Origin: Arenimonas terrae
GTDB taxonomy: Bacteria > Pseudomonadota > Gammaproteobacteria > Xanthomonadales > Xanthomonadaceae
Length of the DNA: 64,000 nt
Assembly: GCF_006265115.1 (NCBI RefSeq)
Contig: NZ_SMDR01000004.1
Span: 108,698-172,697, forward strand
Direction of reading: 5' to 3'
The notes under the pieces are model-generated. The model searched no databases and had not been told where the DNA came from. It saw nothing but the letters and a program-made list of their open reading frames with translations. Position numbers and translations under genes: made by a program. Positions 21,322 to 28,360 of the stretch are shown here, piece by piece; within the stretch, counting starts at the first letter, position 1; each line of letters begins with the position of its first letter.

Positions 21322-22137
21322 ATGCGCACCCCCATGCCCCGCCGCCGTGTCCTGGGCGCCCTGATGGGAGCCGCCGCGATGGCCGCGCTGGGCAGCGCCG
21401 CGGCGCGTGGCGCGGAACCCGGCGGCCGCCGGACCTTCGTCCTGCTGCACGGCTCCACCCACGGGGCCCGCGGCATGGCCCCGTTGGCCTCCGCGCTGGA
21501 AGCGCTGGGATACGCCGCCGCCTGCCCGGAGCTGCCCTACGCCGACCCCGACGCGACGCAGGCCTCCATTCTCGAAGCGCTGCGGCCGCAGTGGCAGGCC
21601 ATCGCCGGCGACGGACCGATCAGCTGCGTCGGGCATTCCATCACCGGCCTGCTGCTGCCCTTGCTGCACGCCCACGCGCGGGTCGACAGCCTGGTGTACC
21701 TCGCCGCCGCCATCGCCAAGCCCGGACTCACGTTCCGGGAACACGCCCGCGAGGACGGCGCGATGTTCTGCCCGCCCTGGATCGAAAAGGGACACCTGGC
21801 CTACGAGGACGAGGCGATCTCCCGCCACTTCCTCTACCACGACGTCGATGCCGCGAATGTAGGCCTCGCGCGACGCCACCGCATCAAGTACGCGGCCAGC
21901 AACCTGTGGCTGCAGCCGACGGTGCCGGAACGCCATCCCGACCTGCATACCGCCTACCTGGCCTGCGGCTTCGACCGCGTGTTCGAACCGGCATGGATGC
22001 AGCGGGCCGCGCCCGCGCTCCTGGGCGTCGAAGCGACCACCCTTCCCTTCGGCCACATGCCGCACCTGGCCGATCCGATGGCCGTCGCCCGCGCACTCGT
22101 CGCGGACCTGCCGGCATCCGGACGCGGCGGCCGCTGA
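21322..22137 (+). CDS. Secreted alpha/beta hydrolase
   Basis: The 271-residue protein has a twin-arginine-like leader (RRRVLGALMG, then Ala-rich, cleavage near residue 30). The alpha/beta hydrolase fold shows the oxyanion FVLLHGSTHG, nucleophile elbow GHSITG (~108-113) and the C-terminal His in GHMPHLADP. It resembles EstC/salicylate-esterase-like hydrolases of the AB_hydrolase_6 kind. TAGGCT (21286-21291) may be its -10 box. It starts a three-gene plus-strand string with the AAC(3)-like and S41 genes (gaps 28 and 61 bases). The substrate cannot be read. Confidence 0.82.
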   Translation: MRTPMPRRRVLGALMGAAAMAALGSAAARGAEPGGRRTFVLLHGSTHGARGMAPLASALEALGYAAACPELPYADPDATQASILEALRPQWQAIAGDGPISCVGHSITGLLLPLLHAHARVDSLVYLAAAIAKPGLTFREHAREDGAMFCPPWIEKGHLAYEDEAISRHFLYHDVDAANVGLARRHRIKYAASNLWLQPTVPERHPDLHTAYLACGFDRVFEPAWMQRAAPALLGVEATTLPFGHMPHLADPMAVARALVADLPASGRGGR

Positions 22138-22165
22138 TGGCGGACCTGGTTTCCGGGGAGGCGCC

Positions 22166-22942
22166 GTGATGCCGGTGTCCGCCGAACAGATCGGTCGGCA
22201 GCTCGCGGCGCTCGGTGTGCCGCGCGGCGCGGTGCTGGTCGTGCACTGTGCGTTTTCCCGCACCGGTCCGGTGCAGGGCGGACCCGAAGGCCTGATCCAG
22301 GCGCTGCGGGCCTGGCTGGGTCCGGAAGGCACGCTGGTGATGCCGAGCATGACCGAGGACGACGACGCGGTCTTCGATCCGGCGCGCAGCCACTGCCGCG
22401 GCATGGGCGTGCTCGCCGACACCTTCTGGCGCCTGCCGGGCGTGCGCCGCAGCGACAGCCCGCACGCGTTCGCGGCCTGCGGGCCGCTGGCGGAGGTCAT
22501 CACCGCTGCGCATCCGGTCGACGATCCGCACGGCATGGACAGTCCGGTCGGGCGCGTGTTCGCGCATGCGGGCCACGTGCTGCTGCTGGGCGTCGACCAC
22601 GATGCCAACACCACGATGCACCTGGCCGAGAGCCTGGCGAAGGTCGCCTACGGCATCCCGAAATATTCGACCGTGCGCGACGGGAACGCGGTCCGGCGCA
22701 TCCACTATCTGGAGGCCCAGGGCTGCTGTGCGCGTTTCGTCGAGGTCAATGCAGCGCTGCAGCGGCGGCGGGCGCAATCGATCGGACGGCTCGGCCACGG
22801 CACCGCCAGGCATGTCCGTTCGCGCGACGTGGTCGATGCGGCGCTGGACCTGCTGCGGCGCGACCCCGAAGCCTTCCTGCATCCGGCGGGCGAGTGCGGG
22901 GAATGCGACGCCGCGCGCGACGGATCCGCCCGCTCCGGCTGA
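22166..22942 (+). CDS. AAC(3) family N-acetyltransferase
   Basis: The 258-residue protein has the antibiotic_NAT fold landmarks: LVVHCAFSRTG near the N-terminus, GPEGTLVMPSMT (~55-66), DSPHAFAACGP (~98-108) and LLGVDHDANTTMHLAES. In the family these bind acetyl-CoA and acetylate the 3-amino group of aminoglycosides, but many chromosomal members act on other amines. The setting (no mobile element, typical GC) argues for an intrinsic gene rather than an acquired resistance determinant. GTG at 22166 and ATG at 22169 are both possible starts; GGGGAGG lies upstream. Confidence 0.85.
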   Translation: MMPVSAEQIGRQLAALGVPRGAVLVVHCAFSRTGPVQGGPEGLIQALRAWLGPEGTLVMPSMTEDDDAVFDPARSHCRGMGVLADTFWRLPGVRRSDSPHAFAACGPLAEVITAAHPVDDPHGMDSPVGRVFAHAGHVLLLGVDHDANTTMHLAESLAKVAYGIPKYSTVRDGNAVRRIHYLEAQGCCARFVEVNAALQRRRAQSIGRLGHGTARHVRSRDVVDAALDLLRRDPEAFLHPAGECGECDAARDGSARSG

Positions 22943-23003
22943 GCGACCCGCCGCCGCAGTCGCCACGCCGGCCTCATCGAACATCCAGCCACCCAGGAGA
23001 CCC

Positions 23004-23936
23004 ATGATCACGACGCTCTTGCTCGCCGCCCAACTGGCCTCGCCCGTCGCCGCCTGTCCGACGCAGAGCGCGGTCCTGGTCGCCGCCGCGGAGAAGGTGC
23101 AGGCGCGATATGTCGATCCTTCCCAGGCCGCGCTGATCGCCGCCGACCTGCGCGAGTGGGCGCAGGACGGACGCTACGCCGCGTCCTGCCAGGACACGGC
23201 GCGATTCCTGCAGCGCCTGAACCAGGACCTGGACGCGCATGACGGCCACTTCCATGTCGAATTGACCGCCGACGCCGCCAACGCCGACGACTGGCTGATG
23301 CAGTGGCGCGCGGCCGCGGGGCCCACCAATGCCGGCGTCCGCGAGGTGCGCGTGTTCGAGGGCAACATCGGCTACCTGCGGCTGGCCACGTTCCATTCCT
23401 GGGACCTCGCGGGCGCCAAGCTGGCGCACGCCTGGGGACTGCTGAAGGACACGCAGGGCCTGATCCTGGACCTGCGGCAGAACGGCGGCGGCGATGCCGA
23501 CACGCCCAACCGCATCGTCCGCAGTTTCCTCGGCGACGACGTGGTGGCGGTGCAGGACATCGAGCGCCGTTCGGGCAGCACCGTCGACGCACTGCCGGCG
23601 GCGTCGCTGCCGCCCTATGCCGGGCCCGTCGCGATCCTGGTCGACCGCCGCACCGCGTCGGCCGCGGAGTTCGTCGCCTACAGCCTGCAGGCGGAAAAAC
23701 GCGCGCTGGTCTTCGGTGCCCGCTCGGCTGGAGCCGCACACCTGATGGGCGAACCGCTGGCGATCGGCCAAGGCATGCAGATCACCATCCCGGACGGGCG
23801 GCCGGTCAATCGCCGCAGCCGCGGCAACTGGGAGCGGCAGGGCGTGGTGCCGGATGTGCCCGGCGGCGACGACCCCGTGTTCCTGGCGCGCGAACACCTG
23901 CGTCGCGTGACCACGCCACCGGCGGCGAAGGACTGA
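23004..23936 (+). CDS. S41 family (IRBP-like) peptidase
   Basis: The 310-residue protein has a short signal peptide (residues 1-17, SPVAA), a helical N-terminal domain and the S41 core: GNIGYLRL, ILDLRQNGGGD, and nucleophile Ser in RTASAAEFVAYSL. After it comes FGARSAGAAHLMG, where the C-terminal processing proteases have a catalytic lysine. The SAGGAH-like variant is normal for the IRBP-type branch, which uses other residues. No PDZ domain is seen. The start ATG has AGGAGA upstream. It is the last gene of the hydrolase–AAC(3)–S41 string. Confidence 0.85.
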   Translation: MITTLLLAAQLASPVAACPTQSAVLVAAAEKVQARYVDPSQAALIAADLREWAQDGRYAASCQDTARFLQRLNQDLDAHDGHFHVELTADAANADDWLMQWRAAAGPTNAGVREVRVFEGNIGYLRLATFHSWDLAGAKLAHAWGLLKDTQGLILDLRQNGGGDADTPNRIVRSFLGDDVVAVQDIERRSGSTVDALPAASLPPYAGPVAILVDRRTASAAEFVAYSLQAEKRALVFGARSAGAAHLMGEPLAIGQGMQITIPDGRPVNRRSRGNWERQGVVPDVPGGDDPVFLAREHLRRVTTPPAAKD

Positions 23937-23963
23937 GCAGCGGCCTGGCCGCCACTGCCGGCT

Positions 23964-25226
23964 TCAGCCGCAGGCCTCGCTGCGCTTGCGCAGGAACTCG
24001 CGCTCGCGCGCGTTCTGCGCCAGCTCGGCGGCGCGCGCGAACTGCAGCTTGGCTTCCAGCACGCGACCGGCGCGGAACAGGAAATCGCCGCGTGCCGCCG
24101 GCAGCGGCGCATAGGTCTGCAGCGCGGGCGTCTCGGCGATGGCGTCGAGCAGGCGCAGTCCCGCTTCCGGGCCATAGGCCATGCTGTGCGCGACGGCGCG
24201 GTTGAGTTCGATCACCGGCGAGGGCATCACCTCGGCCAGGGTGTCGTACGTGGACGCGATGCCGGGCCAGTCCGTGGCCTCGTAGATTTTCGCGCGGGCG
24301 TGGTGGGCGGCGATGCGCGCCTGCAGCGCGTAGGGCCCGCGTTCGCCGCCGAGGGCTTCGGATCGGTTCAGAGCGGCCAGACCGCGATGGACAAGCAGTT
24401 GGTCCCAGCGCGCGCGGTTCTGCTGCGCCAGCGTCAGCAGGCTGCCATCGGCCGCCGTGCGGGCGACCAGGCGCGAGGCCTGCAGCTCCATCAATGCCAG
24501 CAGGCCGAAGACTTCCGGTTCGTCCGGCAGGCGCGCGGCCAGCACGCGGCCCAGGCGCTGCGCCTCCTGGCACAGCGCCGGCCGCATCCGGTCGTCACCG
24601 GCGGTGGCGGCATAGCCCTCGTTGAAGATCAGGTAGATCACTTCCAGCACCGAGGCCAGGCGCGGCGCCAGCTCGCGGCCGCGCGGCACCTCGAAGGCCA
24701 CGCCCGCTTCACCGATGCTGCGTTTGGCGCGCACGATGCGCTGCGCGATCGTCGCTTCGGACGTCAGGAAGGCGCGACCGATTTCGCCGGTGTCCAGGCC
24801 GCCGAGCAGGCGCAGGGTCAGCGCCGCGCGGGCGTCGGCGCCCAGCACGGGATGGCAGGCGGTAAAGATCAGGCCCAGGCGGTGGTCGCCGATGTCATGG
24901 TCCATGGCGGCTTCGATGTCCTCGATGCTCGCGAAGGGTTTGGCCTGCTCCGCCTCGTCGACCAGGAAGGCTTCCTTGTCGGCGTGCAGCTGCCGGCGCC
25001 GGATCGCGTCGATCGCCCGGCGCTTGGCCGTGGTCATCAGCCAGGCGCCGGGGTTGTCGGGGATGCCCGTGACGGGCCAGTCGGTGAATGCGGCGAGGAA
25101 GGCGTCCTGCGCCAGCTCCTCGGCCGCGTCCAGGTCGCGCAGCATCCGCGCCAGGCCGGCGATCAGCTTCGATCGCTCGATCCGGAAAACGGCCTCGATG
25201 GCCTGGCGGGTGGACGCGTCGCTCAC
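23964..25226 (-). CDS. ECF42-type RNA polymerase sigma factor with C-terminal extension
   Basis: The 420-residue protein has sigma-2 (about residues 10-80, with DLDAAEELAQDAFLAAF), sigma-4 (~115-165, GEIGRAFLTSEATIAQRIVR) and a long helical, TPR-like C-terminal extension (DUF6596, ~180-410). This layout and the adjacent DGPF/YciI gene are the hallmarks of the ECF42 group, which lacks an anti-sigma factor; none is seen here. The start is GTG, 10 bases after the YciI stop. It is the last gene of the SRPBCC–YciI–sigma operon, so it should be autoregulated from 26211-26240. Confidence 0.9.
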   Translation of the reverse strand: MSDASTRQAIEAVFRIERSKLIAGLARMLRDLDAAEELAQDAFLAAFTDWPVTGIPDNPGAWLMTTAKRRAIDAIRRRQLHADKEAFLVDEAEQAKPFASIEDIEAAMDHDIGDHRLGLIFTACHPVLGADARAALTLRLLGGLDTGEIGRAFLTSEATIAQRIVRAKRSIGEAGVAFEVPRGRELAPRLASVLEVIYLIFNEGYAATAGDDRMRPALCQEAQRLGRVLAARLPDEPEVFGLLALMELQASRLVARTAADGSLLTLAQQNRARWDQLLVHRGLAALNRSEALGGERGPYALQARIAAHHARAKIYEATDWPGIASTYDTLAEVMPSPVIELNRAVAHSMAYGPEAGLRLLDAIAETPALQTYAPLPAARGDFLFRAGRVLEAKLQFARAAELAQNAREREFLRKRSEACG

Positions 25227-25236
25227 GCGCTGCGCT

Positions 25237-25659
25237 TCACTTGCCGGCGAGCTTGTCGACGACGCGGCCGTGCACGGCTTCGGCTTCCGGCGTCATGATC
25301 GACTCGAAGTCCGCCAGTTCGTACACCGGGCGGATGTCGATGTCGCTGGAGCCCATCATCGGGTTCGGGCAGCGCTTCACCCACTCCACGGCCTCGGCCA
25401 TGTCCTTGACCTCCCACAGCCAGTAGCCGGCGACCAGTTCGCGGGTTTCGGCGAAGGGGCCGTCGATGACGGTGCGCTTGGCGCCGTCGAAATGCACGCG
25501 CTTGGCCTGCGCGCTGGGCTTGAGGCCCTCGCCGGCCAGCATGATGCCGGCGTTGACCAGCTCTTCGTTGAACTTGCCCATCGCCTCGAGCAGCTCGGGG
25601 GCGGGCATGAGGCCGGCTTCGCTGTCGGCGGTGGCTTTGACGAAAACGATGACGCGCAT
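25237..25659 (-). CDS. YciI/DGPF family protein
   Basis: The 140-residue YCII-related protein contains the name-giving VIDGPFAETRELVAGYWLW. DGPF proteins are the conserved partners of ECF42 sigma factors; they are thought to act with or downstream of the sigma factor, mechanism unsettled. It sits between the SRPBCC gene (37 bases) and the sigma gene (10 bases). GGAG precedes the ATG. Confidence 0.92.
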   Translation of the reverse strand: MRVIVFVKATADSEAGLMPAPELLEAMGKFNEELVNAGIMLAGEGLKPSAQAKRVHFDGAKRTVIDGPFAETRELVAGYWLWEVKDMAEAVEWVKRCPNPMMGSSDIDIRPVYELADFESIMTPEAEAVHGRVVDKLAGK

Positions 25660-25696
25660 TGGAATTCTCCTTGTGGGTCTGGAATGGCGGGACGGA

Positions 25697-26161
25697 TCAG
25701 GCGCCGTCGGGGATTTCGGGTTCGACCAGGCGGGCCAGCTGTTCCAGTGATTCCTGCCAGCCCAGGACGCAGAAGTCGACCGGGATGGCGGCGGGAATGC
25801 CGGACTGGACGATGCTCAGCTCGGTGCCGGCGAAGCTCTCGCGGAACTCGATGTCCACTTCCATCTGGCCTTCCAGCGCGGGGTCGTCGAAGCGGTCGGT
25901 GTAGCGCAGGCGCTTGCCTTCCACCATCTCGACATAGCGGCCGCCGAAGCTGTGGCTGCCGCCGGTGGAGAAGTTGGTGAAGGACAGGCGGTGGCCGCCG
26001 CCGACGCGGGCGTCCATCTCGTGCACCGTGGCGGTGAAGCCGTAGGGAGGCAGCCATTTCACCATCGCAGCGGGGTCGATGAAGGCGCGGTAGACGCGCG
26101 CGGGCGGCGCTCTCAGGACGCGGTGGAAACGCACGGTGCCGGTGGGGGTGGTGTCGCTCAT
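25697..26161 (-). CDS. SRPBCC (AHSA1/START-like) domain protein
   Basis: The 154-residue protein has the SRPBCC helix-grip fold: VRFHRVLRAPPARVYRAF, a WLPPYGF segment, and the C-terminal QESLEQLARLVE helix. It binds a small hydrophobic ligand by family analogy. I chose ATG 26161, preceded by AAGGAGAGCCCC; longer in-frame starts run through the promoter. It is the first gene of the ECF42 operon. Confidence 0.9.
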   Translation of the reverse strand: MSDTTPTGTVRFHRVLRAPPARVYRAFIDPAAMVKWLPPYGFTATVHEMDARVGGGHRLSFTNFSTGGSHSFGGRYVEMVEGKRLRYTDRFDDPALEGQMEVDIEFRESFAGTELSIVQSGIPAAIPVDFCVLGWQESLEQLARLVEPEIPDGA

Positions 26162-26210
26162 GGGGCTCTCCTTGATCGGGTGGGCAGGGCCGATCTTGGC
26201 CCTGTAACCA

Positions 26211-26240
26211 GACGACGAACCGGGGTGCGTGGTTTCGACA
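26211..26240 (-). promoter_or_regulatory. ECF42-type promoter of the SRPBCC–YciI–sigma operon
   Basis: On the minus strand TGTCGA (26240-26235), then 17 bases, then CGTCGTC (26217-26211). The -10 element begins 56 bases upstream of the ATG. It matches the promoter at 21171-21200 at all landmark positions. The surrounding 258-base intergenic region (26162-26419) holds no gene; an eight-T run sits at 26252-26259. Confidence 0.65.
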
Positions 26241-26419
26241 CGGGACGGCGATTTTTTTTCGTCCGCCGACGGGTTCCCGCAAGCCATTGATCGAAAAGGC
26301 CTTCACCCAGCTCCGGAACGCGCGCGGGCCGGGGCGGCCGCCGGTCGGGCCAGCTTAGCGGGAGACTCGGACGCCGCGCACGGAGCGCAGGTAGCGGATC
26401 CGTTTACGGCGGGCCGCGC

Positions 26420-27109
26420 TCAGACCCGCCCGACCACCGGGATCAGCGCGCCGGTGATCGCGCTGGCGCGCGCCGACAGCAGGAAGGCGATGGCGTCGGC
26501 CAGCTGCGCCGGCTGCACCCAGCGGCTGAAGTCCGCATCGGGCATGTCGGTGCGGTTCACCGGCGTGTCGATGATGCTGGGCAGCAGCGCATTGACGGTG
26601 ATGCCGCGGTCCTTGAGCTCTTCCGCCAACGCTTCGGTCAGGCGCGCGACGCCGGCCTTGGACGCCGCGTACGCGCCCATGCCCGCACCGGCCTTCACCG
26701 CGCCGTTGGCGCCGATGTTTACGATGCGGCCGCCGTCGGGAAGGTGGGGCAGCGCCGCCTGGCACGCCGATACCGCGGTGCGCAGGTTCATGCGGTAAAG
26801 CGTGTCCCAGGTGTCGAGCGAACCGCCGTCGATCTTTTCCCAGCGGAAGCCGCCGGCGATGTTGACCAGGCCGTCGAGGCCGCCGTGCTGCTTCGCGATC
26901 GCCGCGAACACCGCTTCCGCCGCCTCGGCCTGGCCGAGATCGACACCGCCGTGCAGGCTGGCGCCCTGCAGCGAGGCCGGATCGCGCGGCGCGGCCGCGA
27001 AGTCGATGGCGGCGACGCGCGCGCCCTGCGCCTGAAGTTCGCGCACGACGGCGGTGCCCAGGGCCCCGAAGGCGCCGGTGACGGCGATGGTTTTTCCGGT
27101 GAGCGGCAT
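26420..27109 (-). CDS. SDR family protein lacking the catalytic serine
   Basis: The 229-residue Rossmann protein has the cofactor motif TGAFGALG (~11-18), an NIAGG structural motif and YAASKAG with the catalytic Tyr and Lys. In classical SDRs a Ser lies 13 residues before that Tyr; here the position is Ala (NIGANGAV). It may be a weak or altered oxidoreductase. It follows prpF by 53 bases on the same strand and may be part of the acnD-prpF transcript. GGAGACC precedes the ATG. Confidence 0.82.
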   Translation of the reverse strand: MPLTGKTIAVTGAFGALGTAVVRELQAQGARVAAIDFAAAPRDPASLQGASLHGGVDLGQAEAAEAVFAAIAKQHGGLDGLVNIAGGFRWEKIDGGSLDTWDTLYRMNLRTAVSACQAALPHLPDGGRIVNIGANGAVKAGAGMGAYAASKAGVARLTEALAEELKDRGITVNALLPSIIDTPVNRTDMPDADFSRWVQPAQLADAIAFLLSARASAITGALIPVVGRV

Positions 27110-27162
27110 GGCGGTCTCCTGGGGGCTGCCGTGATGTTAGTCCAATCGCGCCGGGTCGCCGT

Positions 27163-28359
27163 TCACGGGCCGTGATCGGCCGGAACGCGCACCGAGCCTT
27201 CCATCAGCACGCGCGCGCTGCGGCTCATGGTCGCCTTGCGCGCGACCCATTGCCCGTTCACCTGCGCGGCCTCGATGCCCACGCGCAGCGTGCCGCTGGG
27301 ATGGCCGAAACGCACCGCGCTGCGGTCGCCGCCGCCGGCCGCCCGATTCACCACCGTGCCGGGCACGGCGGCCGCGGTGCCGATGGCGACCGCGGCGGTG
27401 GCCATCATCGCGTGGTGCAGCTTGCCCATCGACAGCGCGCGCACCAGCAGGTCGACCTCGCCGGCCTCGACGCGCTTGCCGCTGCTGGTCGTGTAGGCCG
27501 CGGCGGGGGCGACGAAGGCGACCTTCGGCGTGTGCTGGCGCTTGGCGGCGTCGGCGATGTCCTTGATCAGGCCCATGCGCACGGCGCCGTGGGCGCGGAT
27601 GGTCTCGAACATCGCCAGCGCCTTCGCATCGCCGTTGATGGCGTCCTGCAGCTCGGTGCCGGTGTAGCCGATCGCGGCGGCGTCCACGAAGATGGTCGGC
27701 ACGCCGGCGGTGATCATGGTCACGGTGAGCGCGCCGACGCCGGGCACCTCGAGCGTATCGACGGCGTTGCCGGTCGGGAACATCGCGCCGCCGCCCTCGC
27801 CTTCGCCTTCCTCGGACGGGTCGATGAACTCCAGCACGATCTCGGCCGCCGGGAAGGTGACGCCGTCGAGCTCGAAGTCGCCGGACTCCTGCACTTCGCC
27901 GTTGGCGATCGGCACGTTCACGATGATCGTCTTGCCGATGTTGGCCTGCCACACGCGCACCGCGAACCTGCCGTTCTCCGGCAGCCGCGCCCGGTCGATG
28001 AAGCCGCTGGCGATGGCGAACGGACCGACCGCCGTGCTGAGGTTGCCGCAGTTGCCGCTCCAGTCGACGAAGGCGCTGTCGATCGACACCTGGCCGTAGA
28101 GATAGTCGACGTCGTGGCCGGGCTGCGAGGACTTGGAGATGATCACGCACTTGCTGGTGCTCGACGAGGCGCCGCCCATGCCGTCGATCTGCTTGCCGTA
28201 GGGATCGGGCGAGCCGATCACGCGCATCAGCAGCGCGTCGCGCGCCGGGCCCGGCACGCGCGCGGCCTCCGGCAGGTCCTGCAGCCGGAAAAACACGCCC
28301 TTGGACGTGCCGCCGCGCATGAAGGTGGCGGGAATCTTGATCTGCGGTGCGTGGCTCAT
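27163..28359 (-). CDS. prpF: 2-methylaconitate cis-trans isomerase PrpF
   Basis: The 398-residue protein has two diaminopimelate-epimerase-like halves, with FMRGGTSKG at the N-terminus and WSGNCGNLSTAVGPFA in the first half. PrpF converts trans-2-methylaconitate, made by AcnD, to the cis isomer, so that 2-methylisocitrate can be made in the propionate-degrading methylcitrate cycle. The start codon is one base after the acnD stop. Family and context agree. Confidence 0.94.
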   Translation of the reverse strand: MSHAPQIKIPATFMRGGTSKGVFFRLQDLPEAARVPGPARDALLMRVIGSPDPYGKQIDGMGGASSSTSKCVIISKSSQPGHDVDYLYGQVSIDSAFVDWSGNCGNLSTAVGPFAIASGFIDRARLPENGRFAVRVWQANIGKTIIVNVPIANGEVQESGDFELDGVTFPAAEIVLEFIDPSEEGEGEGGGAMFPTGNAVDTLEVPGVGALTVTMITAGVPTIFVDAAAIGYTGTELQDAINGDAKALAMFETIRAHGAVRMGLIKDIADAAKRQHTPKVAFVAPAAAYTTSSGKRVEAGEVDLLVRALSMGKLHHAMMATAAVAIGTAAAVPGTVVNRAAGGGDRSAVRFGHPSGTLRVGIEAAQVNGQWVARKATMSRSARVLMEGSVRVPADHGP

Positions 28360-28360
28360 G

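Noticed and set aside
22166-22942. AAC(3) gene as an acquired resistance determinant
   Set aside because: GC content matches its neighbours and no transposon, integron or plasmid feature is present; it looks like an intrinsic chromosomal family member.
26252-26259. Eight T residues between the SRPBCC and SDR genes
   Set aside because: The flanking CGGCG/CGCCG would place the T-run in the loop, so it is not a terminator; no gene on the plus strand needs one here.
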